A stretch of 64,000 bases of DNA. Source: Pseudomonas sp. HOU2. Its GTDB lineage: Bacteria; Pseudomonadota; Gammaproteobacteria; Pseudomonadales; Pseudomonadaceae. The translations under genes were made by a program, and so were the position numbers. This document shows, piece by piece, positions 1 through 8,562 of the stretch; the stretch's first letter is position 1, and each line of letters begins with the position of its first letter. The DNA is taken from contig NZ_CP160398.1 in NCBI RefSeq assembly GCF_040729435.1, positions 4,817,001-4,881,000 of the forward strand. The letters are read 5' to 3'. The notes under the pieces were generated by a model, which made no database searches, had not been told where the DNA came from, and worked only from the letters and a program-made list of their open reading frames with translations.

Positions 1-224
1 GCGATTACCAGGCTCAGGCCTTTGACCTGCTGCCAGGTCGGCCACTTCTCGCGCCGCCATAACAACAGCGCCGCCGCCGGAATTGCCGCAAACAGCGCGC
101 GGCCGAGGCCGTTGAGCAACGGATGCAGTTCCTGCACCACAATCCGGGTGAAGGGCAGGGTCAGGCTGAAAATCACAACCCCGAGCAGGCCGAGGGCCAT
201 GCCGGTGTTTTCGCGCGAGGACAT
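1..224 (-). CDS. EamA/DMT-family transporter (N-terminal part)
   Basis: The reverse strand reads from an ATG at 224 off the left edge of the window, giving about 74 residues. The protein begins MSSRENTGMALGLLGVVIFS, with a first hydrophobic helix, then a polar turn and a second Ala/Leu-rich helix ending in WRREKW. This is the usual start of the ten-helix drug/metabolite transporter (EamA) family, inner-membrane exporters of small metabolites. The substrate cannot be told from this fragment. The gene is cut by the window boundary. Confidence 0.7.
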   Translation of the reverse strand, partial: MSSRENTGMALGLLGVVIFSLTLPFTRIVVQELHPLLNGLGRALFAAIPAAALLLWRREKWPTWQQVKGLSLVI

Positions 225-334
225 GATGAGAACCAGAATAGAAGGTGGCAGGGGATTGCCTTAATCAAGCCATAAACCGGGGCGCTCGGGCTGGTACAGC
301 CAGGCAAAGAGTTATCCATACAGTTGGATCCCCT

Positions 335-452
335 GTGGCGAGGGAGCTTGCTCCCGCTGGGCTGCGAAGCGGCCCCCGCTTTTTTCAGGAAAACTGTGCA
401 AACAGGTTTTGCGCCTGCTGCGCAGTCGAGCGGGAGCAAGCTCCCTCGCCAC
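335..452. repeat. REP-like inverted pair (GTGGCGAGGGAGC family)
   Basis: GTGGCGAGGGAGCTTGCTCC at the left is repeated in reverse orientation at the right (GGGAGCAAGCTCCCTCGCC). Each arm has its own inner palindrome (GGGAGCTTGCTCCC), and about 70 bases lie between. The same pair recurs at 4472, 14793, 23234 and 31104. Paired REP palindromes of this kind are mobilised by RAYT transposases in fluorescens-group genomes; no RAYT gene is in this window. Confidence 0.85.
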
Positions 453-549
453 AAAGGCGGGGAGGCGTAGTAGCCGGTTGTTACCCGCCCCAACGGATAA
501 GGTCTACCTTGAATACTCCTGCAAGCCGTTTCCCAGAGGAGTCCTCCCC

Positions 550-1131
550 ATGGCCGCGAAAAAAATCCTGATGCTGGTCGGCGATTACGTCGAAGACTAC
601 GAAGTGATGGTGCCGTTCCAGGCCCTGCAAATGGTCGGTCACACCGTGCACGCCGTGTGCCCGGACAAGGTCGCGGGCAAGACCGTACGCACCGCGATCC
701 ATGACTTCGAAGGCGACCAGACCTACAGCGAGAAACCCGGACACCTGTTCGCCCTCAACTTCGACTTCGCCAAGGTCGCCGAGGCCGATTACGACGCGCT
801 GCTGATTCCCGGCGGTCGTGCGCCGGAATACCTGCGCCTGAATGAAAAGGTGCTGGCGCTGATAAGAGCATTCGACAAGGCTGGCAAACCGATTGCCGCT
901 GTGTGCCACGGCGCGCAATTGCTGGCAGCAGCAGGGGTTCTGGAAGGTCGCGAATGCAGCGCCTATCCGGCCTGCGCCCCGGAAGTGCGACTGGCTGGCG
1001 GCACGTTCATCGATATCGCGGTGACCGACGGCCACGTTCAAGGCAATCTGGCGACTGCACCAGCATGGCCGGCGCATCCGAACTGGCTGGCCGGTTTCCT
1101 CGGCCTGCTCGGCACCCAAATCACCCTGTAA
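550..1131 (+). CDS. DJ-1/PfpI family protein
   Basis: A 193-residue protein started at ATG 550, which follows a purine-rich CAGAGGAG. Longer upstream in-frame starts run into the REP and are not credible. It opens with [15 protein letters not shown], the first strand and acidic residue of the class I glutamine amidotransferase-like fold, and has the nucleophile elbow AVCHGAQ with the conserved cysteine near residue 120. The family includes glyoxalases/deglycases, chaperones and PfpI-type proteases; which activity applies here cannot be decided. Only 13 bases separate it from the next gene, so the two are probably cotranscribed. Confidence 0.88.
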   Translation: MAAKKILMLVGDYVEDYEVMVPFQALQMVGHTVHAVCPDKVAGKTVRTAIHDFEGDQTYSEKPGHLFALNFDFAKVAEADYDALLIPGGRAPEYLRLNEKVLALIRAFDKAGKPIAAVCHGAQLLAAAGVLEGRECSAYPACAPEVRLAGGTFIDIAVTDGHVQGNLATAPAWPAHPNWLAGFLGLLGTQITL

Positions 1132-1144
1132 CGAGGATCCGCCG

Positions 1145-1450
1145 ATGTGCGAGCTCTACGTCAAGGCCGACCCGATTCTCTACGAATCCCGCTCGCGCTC
1201 GCTGCGCATCTGCGGCGTGGTGACGACGCTGCGCCTGGAAAACCAGTTCTGGGACATTCTCAGCGAAATCGCCGAAGTCGATGGCATGACCACCAATCAA
1301 CTGATCGCCAAGCTGTATGAAGAGGTGATGGATTATCGTGGCGAGGTGGTGAATTTTGCTTCGTTTTTGCGGGTGAGCTGTACGCGGTATCTGGGCCAGC
1401 GGCGCACGTCTGCGTCGGCGTTGTCGGTGGTACGGGCGGGGGTAAAATAG
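1145..1450 (+). CDS. Ribbon-helix-helix domain protein
   Basis: A 101-residue protein just downstream of the DJ-1 gene. It has the layout of the RHH_4 family: a short strand (SRSLRICGVVTTLRLE), then two helices (FWDILSEIAEVDGMTTNQLIAKLYEE), followed by a basic C-terminus. Proteins of this family bind DNA as dimers through the strand. No toxin partner is adjacent, so it is more likely a stand-alone regulator than an antitoxin. Its target is unknown; the DJ-1 gene with which it forms a pair is the obvious candidate. Confidence 0.75.
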   Translation: MCELYVKADPILYESRSRSLRICGVVTTLRLENQFWDILSEIAEVDGMTTNQLIAKLYEEVMDYRGEVVNFASFLRVSCTRYLGQRRTSASALSVVRAGVK

Positions 1451-1468
1451 CCCCGACCGAGTTGACCC

Positions 1469-1562
1469 CATCGCGGGCAAGCCCGCTCCCACAGGTTTCT
1501 CTGATGCTCACAAAATTTTGTGGTCGCTGAAGAACTCTGTGGGAGCGGGCTTGCCCGCGATG
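1469..1562. repeat. REP-like inverted pair (GCGGGCTTGCCCGC family)
   Basis: CATCGCGGGCAAGCCCGCTC on the left and its reverse complement at 1540-1562 flank about 50 bases. The inner palindrome GCGGGCTTGCCCGC differs from the pair at 335, so this is a second REP family. It sits between two genes on the same strand. Confidence 0.8.
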
Positions 1563-1643
1563 GCGCTGGTACAGGCGACAGAAGTCCTGGGCTGGTCTTT
1601 ACTCACTGGCGCAAAACCTCTCAACCGCCAAGGAGAATTGAGC

Positions 1644-1988
1644 ATGTCCGGATGGTACGAAGTGAGCAAAAGCAGCAACGGCCAGTTCAGGTTTGTGCTG
1701 AAGGCCGCCAACGCCGAAACCATTCTCACCAGCGAGCTCTACACCACCCGCGCGGCTGCCGACAGCGGCATTGCTTCGGTGCAGACCAATAGCCCGCTGG
1801 ATGAGCGCTACGAGAAAAAGACCACCAAGGATGGTCATCCTTACTTCAACCTGAAGGCTGCCAACCACCAGATTATCGGCAGCAGCGAGTCGTACTCCAA
1901 TGACGCCGCGTGTGCCAAAGGCATCGCCAGCGTCAAGGCCAACGGGCCGAGCAAAGTGATCAAGGACAAGACTTTGCCGGTGCTCTGA
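1644..1988 (+). CDS. YegP-like DUF1508 protein
   Basis: A 114-residue protein with two tandem DUF1508 repeats. Each carries the pattern G.(F/Y)(R/F)F.LKAAN followed by a (S/T)E.Y.(T/N) segment and an ASV motif, at about residues 12-50 and 64-98. The start at 1644 follows AAGGAGAATTGAGC, a good ribosome site. The family (E. coli YegP) is small and soluble and has no established biochemical role. A single-repeat relative lies at 61511-61702. Confidence 0.88.
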   Translation: MSGWYEVSKSSNGQFRFVLKAANAETILTSELYTTRAAADSGIASVQTNSPLDERYEKKTTKDGHPYFNLKAANHQIIGSSESYSNDAACAKGIASVKANGPSKVIKDKTLPVL

Positions 1989-2004
1989 ACCCGGCACATC
2001 CCTC

Positions 2005-2097
2005 TGTAGGAGCTGGGGCACGCTGCGATCTTTTGATCTTGATTTAAACATCAGGATCAAAAGATCGCAGCCTCGTTTCACTCGACAGCTCCTACAG
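2005..2097. repeat. REP-like inverted pair (TGTAGGAGCT family)
   Basis: TGTAGGAGCT at the left is matched by AGCTCCTACA at the right. Inside are inverted copies of GATCTTTTGATCTTGAT / ATCAGGATCAAAAGATC. Related copies occur at 13321, 27450 and 42793. It lies between convergent genes and could also act as a terminator hairpin. Confidence 0.75.
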
Positions 2098-2117
2098 GGT
2101 TTTGTGTGTTGCTGGTA

Positions 2118-2999
2118 TCAGCGCAGGGTCTTGAGGATTGCTTTTAGCTGACCTCGCCCAGCCTCGTTCAGCGGAAACACCGGCAACCGCGGATCACCGA
2201 CCTCCAGCCCCGTCTCGCGTAGCCCGGCCTTGATCGTCGCCGGCAAACCGCCCTTGAGGATGAAGTCCAGCAGCGGCAACTGGCGGTAGAACAACTCACG
2301 CGCCCGTTCCAGATCACCGGCCAGAGTGGCTGCGTACAGATCCAGATTCAGCTGCGGGATCAGGTTCGGCGCGGCGGTGCACCAGCCCTTCGCCCCGGCG
2401 GCAAACGCTTCCAGCGCCAGCGGATTGCAGCCGTTGTAGAACGGCACCTGACCGTCGCCGAGCAATTGAAGCTTGTGCATGCGCTGAATGTCGCCGGTGC
2501 TCTCTTTGACCATGGTCACGTTGTCCACGCCGTTGACGATGCGCAGAATCAGTTCCACCGACATGTCGGTGCCGCTGGTGGCCGGGTTGTTGTAGAGCAT
2601 GATCGGCACGCCGATGCTGTCGCCGATGGCGCGGTAATGCGCGAGGATTTCCGCTTCCGTCAGCTTCCAGTAAGACGCTGGCAGCACCATCACCACGTCG
2701 GCGCCGTGGGCTTCGGCGAAGCGTGCGCGGCGTACGGCTTTGGCGGTGGTCAGGTCGGACACGCTGACAATGGTCGGCACCCGTTTGGCCACGTGTTTGA
2801 TGCTGAACTCGGCGACCTGATCCCACTCGGCGTCGCTGAGGTAAGCGCCTTCGCCGGTGCTGCCAAGCGGGGCGATGGCATGGACGCCGCTGTCGATCAG
2901 GCGATCGATGGATTGGCCGAGTGCCGGCAGATCGAGGCCTTCGCCGTGGGCGTCGAACGGGGTGATGGTGTAGCCGATGATGCCGTGAATATTGGACAT
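2118..2999 (-). CDS. DapA-like dihydrodipicolinate synthase family lyase
   Basis: A 293-residue class I aldolase/lyase of the DapA/N-acetylneuraminate lyase superfamily. Visible landmarks are the pyruvate-binding GSTGEGAYL near residue 46, the catalytic-tyrosine segment MLYNNPATSG, and the Schiff-base lysine in MVKESTGD. It is distinct from the true DapA at 44266, which has the lysine-biosynthesis type motifs. It lies 25 bases downstream of the class II aldolase gene on the same strand, so the two form an operon under the divergent XRE-cupin regulator. Substrate is unknown; a 2-keto sugar acid or similar degradative step is a reasonable inference. Confidence 0.85.
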   Translation of the reverse strand: MSNIHGIIGYTITPFDAHGEGLDLPALGQSIDRLIDSGVHAIAPLGSTGEGAYLSDAEWDQVAEFSIKHVAKRVPTIVSVSDLTTAKAVRRARFAEAHGADVVMVLPASYWKLTEAEILAHYRAIGDSIGVPIMLYNNPATSGTDMSVELILRIVNGVDNVTMVKESTGDIQRMHKLQLLGDGQVPFYNGCNPLALEAFAAGAKGWCTAAPNLIPQLNLDLYAATLAGDLERARELFYRQLPLLDFILKGGLPATIKAGLRETGLEVGDPRLPVFPLNEAGRGQLKAILKTLR

Positions 3000-3024
3000 G
3001 CGGTGTCTCCTTGAAAAGCTGAAA

Positions 3025-3807
3025 TCAGTTCAGGCAATCGGCGTGTTGGCGCAGGTTCTGCCGGGCGTAGTAGTTGAAAGCGGCGGCGTGGCGCTTGGGT
3101 TTCGACACCCAGTCATGGGCCTCGCGACCCAGTTGCGGAATGATCGGCTTGATCGTCCCGGCGGCCATCGCCAGCAGCTGCAGTCTGGCGGCGCGCTCGA
3201 TCAATTGGGCGATGACGCAGGCTTCTTCGATCGTGCTGCCGGTCGACAACTGGCCGTGGTGCGACAGCAGAATCGCGCGCTTGTCGCCCAGTGCCCCGGC
3301 GATCAGTTCGCCTTCCTCGTTACCAACCGGCACGCCTGGCCAGCCTTCGAGAAACGCGCAGTCGTCGTACAGCGGGCACAGATCCATGTGGGAAATCTGC
3401 AGCGGCACTTCCAGCATCGACAGTGCGGCAATGTGCGTCGGATGGGTGTGGATGATGCAGTTCACGTCCGGCCGGGCGCGGTAGACCCAGCTGTGGAAAC
3501 GGTTGGCCGGGTTGGCCATGCCGTGGCCTTCGAGCACTTCCAGGTCTTCGTTGACCAGCAGCAGATTGCTCGCGGTGATTTCATCGAAACCCAGGCCCAG
3601 TTGTTGAGTGTAATAGGTCCCCGGTTGTGGGCCGCGAGCGGTGATTTGTCCGGCCAGACCGGAGTCATGACCGTTCTCGAACAGGATCCGGCAGGTCAGC
3701 GCCAGCTTTTGCCGGTCAGTCCACGTATTATCCGCCAGGGTGTTTTGCATCTGGGTCAGCGCTTGCTTGACCAGTTGCGCTTTGGGTAGTGCTAATGTCT
3801 TGGCCAT
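3025..3807 (-). CDS. Class II aldolase/adducin family protein
   Basis: A 260-residue protein started at ATG 3807 (MAKTLALPK), which is preceded by AAAGGACACAGAC; the longer reading to 3858 would run through the operator. The metal-binding HTHPTH motif sits near residue 145, and a further conserved histidine in SHHGQLSTG. The family covers fuculose/ribulose-phosphate aldolases, epimerases and 4-hydroxy-2-oxo acid aldolases that use Zn2+. Paired with the DapA-like lyase, it suggests a short catabolic pathway that ends in C-C bond cleavage. The exact substrate cannot be read from sequence. Confidence 0.85.
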   Translation of the reverse strand: MAKTLALPKAQLVKQALTQMQNTLADNTWTDRQKLALTCRILFENGHDSGLAGQITARGPQPGTYYTQQLGLGFDEITASNLLLVNEDLEVLEGHGMANPANRFHSWVYRARPDVNCIIHTHPTHIAALSMLEVPLQISHMDLCPLYDDCAFLEGWPGVPVGNEEGELIAGALGDKRAILLSHHGQLSTGSTIEEACVIAQLIERAARLQLLAMAAGTIKPIIPQLGREAHDWVSKPKRHAAAFNYYARQNLRQHADCLN

Positions 3808-3850
3808 GTCTGTGTCCTTTGGGTGAGTGCAAATGACACGAAAGAGCCTA

Positions 3851-3869
3851 TATGACACAAAGTGTCATA
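3851..3869. promoter_or_regulatory. Operator palindrome between aldolase operon and XRE-cupin regulator
   Basis: TATGACAC-AAA-GTGTCATA is a perfect inverted repeat with 8-base arms and a 3-base centre, lying 44 bases upstream of each divergent start. A further half site AATGACAC lies at 3834. This is the expected shape of a binding site for the dimeric HTH regulator encoded at 3914, which probably represses or activates both promoters here. Confidence 0.7.
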
Positions 3870-3913
3870 AGCAAGCATGAATTGTCGCTTCCTTGATGGA
3901 ATAACTGCTGCGC

Positions 3914-4456
3914 ATGTCTATCCGTTTGAAATTATTGAGAAAAAAACTTGGCGTAACGCTTGAGGCACTGGCCGAAAAATCCGGCATGACCAAGAGTTAT
4001 CTGTCGAAAGTCGAACGCGGGTTGAACACTCCGTCGATTGCGGCCGCGCTGAAACTGGCGAAAGCGCTGAACGTGAAGGTCGAGGAACTGTTCTCCGAAG
4101 ACAACGTCAGCCTCGACAGCTACAGTCTGGTGCGCAGCCACGAACGCCAGTCACTGGCGGCCAATGATCAGAGCCCGGGCTATGCGGTGCTGGCGCATCA
4201 GGTCAGCGAACGCAACCTGCTGCCATTCATCATCTACCCGCCGCGCGAATTCACCGACAAGACCTTCAAGGAGCACTTGGGCGAGGAGTTTCTGTTCGTC
4301 CACGAAGGGCAGGTGGAAGTGGATTTCATGAATGAGCGGGTGCTGCTGGAGCGCGGCGATGCGCTGCATTTCAATGCGCAGAAACCGCATCGGATCCGGT
4401 CGGTGGGCGAGGTGCAGGCGCAGTTGCTGGTGGTGGTGCACAGCAGCGAAGAATGA
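3914..4456 (+). CDS. XRE-family regulator with cupin sensor domain
   Basis: A 180-residue two-domain regulator. Residues 1-60 form a classical HTH_3 domain (LRKKLGVTLEALAEKSGMTKSYLSKVERG). Residues 105-178 form a cupin-2 barrel (EHLGEEFLFVHEGQVEVDF, then HFNAQKPHRI). Such regulators usually sense a small ligand bound in the cupin and control the adjacent catabolic genes. It is divergent from the aldolase/DapA-like operon and shares with it the palindrome at 3851. The ligand is presumably that pathway's substrate. Confidence 0.9.
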   Translation: MSIRLKLLRKKLGVTLEALAEKSGMTKSYLSKVERGLNTPSIAAALKLAKALNVKVEELFSEDNVSLDSYSLVRSHERQSLAANDQSPGYAVLAHQVSERNLLPFIIYPPREFTDKTFKEHLGEEFLFVHEGQVEVDFMNERVLLERGDALHFNAQKPHRIRSVGEVQAQLLVVVHSSEE

Positions 4457-4471
4457 GCCGATTCTGCTGTT

Positions 4472-4576
4472 GTGGCGAGGGAGCTTGCTCCCGCTTGGCT
4501 GCGCAGCAGTCAGCGCTTTGCAGCTTGATATTTGGGGGCAGCTTCGCTGCCCAGCGGGAGCAAGCTCCCTCGCCAC
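4472..4576. repeat. REP-like inverted pair (GTGGCGAGGGAGC family)
   Basis: GTGGCGAGGGAGCTTGCTCC and its inverse flank about 60 bases. It begins 15 bases after the stop of the XRE-cupin gene and lies between convergent genes. Confidence 0.85.
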
Positions 4577-4592
4577 AGGTGATGTATTGGCT

Positions 4593-5612
4593 TCAGACTT
4601 CGACGGGCACTGACAACTTCGGATCACCCAACGCATGCGTCTTCGCATCAAAAAACCGCAACGCAACCCCGGTGCCCTCGAACACCTTCGCGTAATGCCG
4701 TTTCTGATGCTGGATGAACGCCGCACTGCGCGGATAAATCGAGATCGCCACGGTCGCAGGTTTTGCCAGCCGCAGCGCCCGCACGATGTGCGCATCCTGC
4801 TCGCCCAGCGCATGCCCGAAGATGCACAGGTTGTGCGCGTGCCCCAATAACTGCTCATAACAGAACGACAGATAATCCGAACTGCGGATGGTCTTGAGCT
4901 TGTCCGCGCTCGGCCCTTCGGTGACGAACAGCGGCACATCATCCAGGGTCTTGATCGTATTGTTGATCGCGAAACTGCCGAGCAGGGTGCCCTCGGTCGA
5001 GGTCAGTTTGCGCGCGGTGCCGTCCTGATTGCGCACCAGGTGCAGGCCACCGTGCAGGTACAGCAGACGCGGTTTGGCACTGGCGCTTGCGCTCAGATCG
5101 AAACTGGCGTCGGGGCCGTTGAACAGGTCGTCGATGGCTTCGCTTTTGTGTTGCAGCGCCCAGTAGTTGAGCAGATCGTAATTGGTGGTGAACACCGTGC
5201 GATAACGCGCCAGCTCGTCGTTGAGCGTGGCCAGGGTCGAGGTCTGCACCAGGCGCCATGGAATGTGCACCGCATGCACGGCGTTGATCAGCGCTTCCTT
5301 GATCGCGTAATAGCGATTGCGCGGTGCGGCCGAACTGACCGCCAGCGCCTTGTTGACCCGGCTGGTAGTTTTCAGCGCACCGAGTACCTGCTCGAAGCTA
5401 CGCGTCTGCATCGCATCGAACACGCTCAGTTCCGACGGGCTCAGTGGCTTCTCTTCCACGGTGCGCGCGTTTTCGAACAGCGAGTCGTAGCCGAAATCGT
5501 CCCACACCGCGCGACTGGCGCCATTGCCCACCAGCAGACCGTTGAAGTCGGCGGTGGCGCGCAGGGCGCTCCAGTCTTCGAGGGTGGCATCGACATCCAG
5601 AAAATCGCTCAT
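4593..5612 (-). CDS. DUF4917 family, SIR2-like protein
   Basis: A 339-residue protein taken from ATG 5612 (MSDFLDVDATLE); no strong ribosome site is visible, and ATG 5624 or the longer start at 5672 are alternatives. It carries three signatures of the SIR2-like Rossmann fold: VFTTNYDLLNYW near residue 140, LLYLHGGLHL about 45 residues on, and IFGHALGEQDAHI in the C-terminal third. These correspond to the TTNYD, HG and G.S..D motifs of SIR2-type NADases and related enzymes. DUF4917 proteins are not characterised. NAD(+) binding or hydrolysis is an inference. It stands alone between convergent and divergent neighbours. Confidence 0.8.
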   Translation of the reverse strand: MSDFLDVDATLEDWSALRATADFNGLLVGNGASRAVWDDFGYDSLFENARTVEEKPLSPSELSVFDAMQTRSFEQVLGALKTTSRVNKALAVSSAAPRNRYYAIKEALINAVHAVHIPWRLVQTSTLATLNDELARYRTVFTTNYDLLNYWALQHKSEAIDDLFNGPDASFDLSASASAKPRLLYLHGGLHLVRNQDGTARKLTSTEGTLLGSFAINNTIKTLDDVPLFVTEGPSADKLKTIRSSDYLSFCYEQLLGHAHNLCIFGHALGEQDAHIVRALRLAKPATVAISIYPRSAAFIQHQKRHYAKVFEGTGVALRFFDAKTHALGDPKLSVPVEV

Positions 5613-5766
5613 TGCTTGGCACATCTCAAAACATAGGGGCTGATGGACGGCGACTTTATCACGAGCGGGCATTGAGCCAGATCAACATCGGTGCTGACCG
5701 ATCGGTCGATTCTGTGCACATCCGCCGGATCGGAGCAGTCGATTCGGCCCCAGTCAGGAGACGCGC

Positions 5767-6915
5767 ATGAGCAGCACTTTTTTCATTCCGGCCGTAAACA
5801 TCATGGGCAACGGATGCCTGGACGAGGCCATGGTTGCGATCCGCAACTACGGTTTTCGCAAGGCGCTGATCGTCACTGATACGGGGCTGGCCAAGGCTGG
5901 CGTGGCAACCATGATCGCCGAGAAACTGGCGATGCAGGACATCGATTCGGTGATCTTCGATGGCGCCAAACCCAACCCGAGCATCGCCAACGTCGAGTCC
6001 GGTCTGGCGCTGCTCAAGGACAGTCGCTGTGATTTCGTGGTGTCGCTGGGCGGTGGTTCGCCCCATGACTGCGCCAAGGGCATCGCCCTGTGCGCAACCA
6101 ACGGCGGGCAGATCCGCGACTACGAAGGCGTCGATCAATCGAGCAAGCCGCAGCTGCCGCTGATCGCTATCAACACCACCGCCGGCACCGCCAGCGAGAT
6201 GACCCGTTTCTGCATCATCACCGACGAGTCACGCCACGTGAAAATGGCCATCGTCGACCGCAACGTCACGCCGCTGCTGTCGGTCAACGACCCGGCGCTG
6301 ATGGTCGCCATGCCGAAAAACCTGACCGCCGCCACCGGCATGGACGCGCTGACCCACGCCATCGAAGCCTACATTTCGACCGCGGCCAACCCGATCACCG
6401 ACGCCTGCGCACTGAAGGCCATGACTCTGATCAGCAACAACCTGCGTCTGGCGGTGCGTGACGGCAGCGACCTCGCGGCGCGGGAGAACATGGCTTACGC
6501 GCAGTTCCTCGCCGGCATGGCGTTCAACAATGCGTCGCTTGGCTACGTGCATGCGATGGCGCACCAGTTGGGCGGTTTCTACGACTTGCCCCATGGCGTG
6601 TGCAATGCAGTGTTGCTGCCGCACGTGCAGACTTTCAACGCGCTGGTCTGCGCCGAACGCCTGACTGACGTCGCCCACGCCATGGGCGCGGACATCCGTG
6701 GTTTCAGCCCGGAAGAGGGCGCTCAGGCGGCGATCAACGCGATCCGTTGTCTGGCCAGGGACGTCGACATACCGGGCGGCCTGCGTGAACTCGGCGCCAA
6801 GCTCAGCGATATTCCAGTGCTCGCCACCAACGCACTGAAAGACGCGTGCGGTCTGACCAACCCACGGACGGCGGATCAGCGGCAGATCGAGGAGATTTTC
6901 CGTAACGCGTTTTGA
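5767..6915 (+). CDS. yiaY: Iron-containing alcohol dehydrogenase (YiaY type)
   Basis: A 382-residue group III alcohol dehydrogenase, full length, started at ATG 5767 after CAGGAGACGCGC. The NAD-binding motif [18 protein letters not shown] is at about residues 95-112. The iron ligands lie in [12 protein letters not shown], in [12 protein letters not shown] and in the following [13 protein letters not shown]. The sequence closely follows my memory of E. coli YiaY, annotated as an L-threonine or broad alcohol dehydrogenase. It probably oxidises a short-chain alcohol with NAD; the physiological substrate is uncertain. Confidence 0.9.
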   Translation: MSSTFFIPAVNIMGNGCLDEAMVAIRNYGFRKALIVTDTGLAKAGVATMIAEKLAMQDIDSVIFDGAKPNPSIANVESGLALLKDSRCDFVVSLGGGSPHDCAKGIALCATNGGQIRDYEGVDQSSKPQLPLIAINTTAGTASEMTRFCIITDESRHVKMAIVDRNVTPLLSVNDPALMVAMPKNLTAATGMDALTHAIEAYISTAANPITDACALKAMTLISNNLRLAVRDGSDLAARENMAYAQFLAGMAFNNASLGYVHAMAHQLGGFYDLPHGVCNAVLLPHVQTFNALVCAERLTDVAHAMGADIRGFSPEEGAQAAINAIRCLARDVDIPGGLRELGAKLSDIPVLATNALKDACGLTNPRTADQRQIEEIFRNAF

Positions 6916-6965
6916 GCAGGGTACAGCCTCGACACGTTCCGAGGTTTTTCGCGCCACCTCTGACG

Positions 6966-7034
6966 CCATCGCGAGCAGGCTCACTCCTACAGGGGAACGC
7001 ATTTCAACTGTAGGAGTGAGCCTGCTCGCGATGG
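6966..7034. repeat. REP-like inverted pair (CGCGAGCAGGCTCACTCC family)
   Basis: CCATCGCGAGCAGGCTCACT and the reverse complement AGTGAGCCTGCTCGCGATGG flank only about 20 bases. It is a short, nearly perfect hairpin between convergent genes and represents another palindrome family. Confidence 0.8.
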
Positions 7035-7065
7035 CTGTCTTCCAGACATCGAATAACCCTCTGGA

Positions 7066-7554
7066 TTAACCGACTGCTGCCACATTCCTCTCAAACACCC
7101 CACCAAACTGAATCAACATCACCCCGCCAATCAGCAACAACGCCCCCAGCGCGCGCGATAACGTCAGCTGTTTCTCCACCAGCCCGAACAGCCCGAAGTG
7201 ATCAAGCAGCATCGACGCAATCACCTGCCCGGCCAACGCCAGCGCAACAAATCCCGACGCGCCGAGCCTGGGCAGCAACATCACCGCCAGCGCCACAAAA
7301 CACACGCCGAACGCACCGCCAGCCCACATCCACAAGGGTGCCTTGCTGATAAAACCCAGCGACGGCAGCGGCAGGCGCAACGCCAGAATCACCGGCACCA
7401 GCACCAACACACTCACCAGCAACGAGGCCAGAGTTGCCCACAACGGATGGCCGAGTCCCCGTGCCAGGTTGCTGTTGATCGCACTTTGAAACGGCACCAC
7501 CGCCCCGGCAAACGCGGCCAGCAGCAACAAACCGGTCCACTGCAACGTACTCAT
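7066..7554 (-). CDS. DMT-family transporter of the YdcZ/DUF606 type
   Basis: A 162-residue inner-membrane protein with five predicted helices. It starts at ATG 7554 after GGAGAGTGATC; a GTG at 7560 is the alternative. The start region LLLLAAFAGAVVPFQSAINS NLAR is typical of DUF606, a half-size relative of drug/metabolite transporters that often acts as a dimer. It is divergent from the LysR gene at 7632, the standard arrangement for a LysR-controlled exporter. Confidence 0.82.
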   Translation of the reverse strand: MSTLQWTGLLLLAAFAGAVVPFQSAINSNLARGLGHPLWATLASLLVSVLVLVPVILALRLPLPSLGFISKAPLWMWAGGAFGVCFVALAVMLLPRLGASGFVALALAGQVIASMLLDHFGLFGLVEKQLTLSRALGALLLIGGVMLIQFGGVFERNVAAVG

Positions 7555-7631
7555 GATCACTCTCCAACAGGTTTTGCTGGACTCTAAGGTATTCGTCGCG
7601 CAGATTTAAATTCCGTTTTGTCATCCAGAAC

Positions 7632-8555
7632 ATGCACAAGATGAATGATCTGCGCCGTATTGATTTGAACCTGCTGGTAGTCCTCGATGCCTTGCTCAGC
7701 GAGCAGCACGTCACCCGCGCTGCCGAGCGGCTGCACCTGAGCCAACCGGCAGTCAGCCATGCGCTGGCGCGTCTGCGCGACTTGCTCGGCGATCCGCTGC
7801 TGGTGCGCGCCGGTTCGACTTTGGTGCCCACGGCGCGGGCGCTGGAACTGGTCGCGCCGCTCGCAGAAGCGTTGGCCCAAGTGCAATCGCTGTTGGCGCC
7901 CAACACTTTCGATCCGGCGACTGCGCGGCGGACCTTTCGCGTGGCGATGTCCGACTACGGCGCGGCCATCATCCTGCCCGGGCTGATCCGCACCCTGCGC
8001 CGAGAGGCGCCGGGCATCGACCTGCAAATCAGCCATGCCAGCCGCGAAGGCATGCTCGAAGGCGTGCTCAACGGCGACATCGACCTGGCCGCCGGGGTGT
8101 TCCCGGAAATGCCCAACGAGTTGCGCTGCAGCGCGCTGTTCGAAGAACGCTACGTCTGCCTGCTGGATCGCCGCAGCTTGCCGGCCGACGGCGTACTGGA
8201 TTTGCCGACTTACCTGTCGCGCCCGCATGTGTTGCTGGAAATGCGCGGCAGCGGCACCCCGGAAATCGAACGAGCGCTGACCTCATTGCGCGAACGCCGC
8301 CGCGTCGCCATCAGCCTGCCGCACTGGAATGTCGCGCCGCAGTTGATCAGCGGTACGGATCTGATTCTCACGGTGTCGTCGCGCAGCGTGCGCGAGATTG
8401 ATCAGCAGGAACTGATTGTGCTGCCGCCACCGTTCGAGATCGCGCCGTTCACGTTTGTGCTGGCGTGGCATAGGCGCCGGGGTGGGGATCAGGCGTTGAA
8501 CTGGTTGAATCGCCGGATTGAGGAGGGGATAGATCGATCCGGGAGCCGCGATTGA
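7632..8555 (+). CDS. LysR-family transcriptional regulator
   Basis: A 307-residue regulator. The N-terminal winged HTH is plain (LDALLSEQHVTRAAERLHLSQPAVSHALARLR, residues 17-50) and is followed by the periplasmic-binding-like effector domain from about residue 95. ATG 7641 (MNDLRR) is an alternative start, and LRRIDLNLL is the usual family beginning. It is divergently transcribed from the DMT transporter, with about 77 bases between the starts, so it probably regulates that gene and itself. Confidence 0.9.
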   Translation: MHKMNDLRRIDLNLLVVLDALLSEQHVTRAAERLHLSQPAVSHALARLRDLLGDPLLVRAGSTLVPTARALELVAPLAEALAQVQSLLAPNTFDPATARRTFRVAMSDYGAAIILPGLIRTLRREAPGIDLQISHASREGMLEGVLNGDIDLAAGVFPEMPNELRCSALFEERYVCLLDRRSLPADGVLDLPTYLSRPHVLLEMRGSGTPEIERALTSLRERRRVAISLPHWNVAPQLISGTDLILTVSSRSVREIDQQELIVLPPPFEIAPFTFVLAWHRRRGGDQALNWLNRRIEEGIDRSGSRD

Positions 8556-8562
8556 TAATGGC

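Noticed and set aside
245..571. Open frames over the REP region and upstream extension of the DJ-1 gene
   Set aside because: They read through inverted repeats with no ribosome site and no protein-like composition; the DJ-1 family begins at 550.
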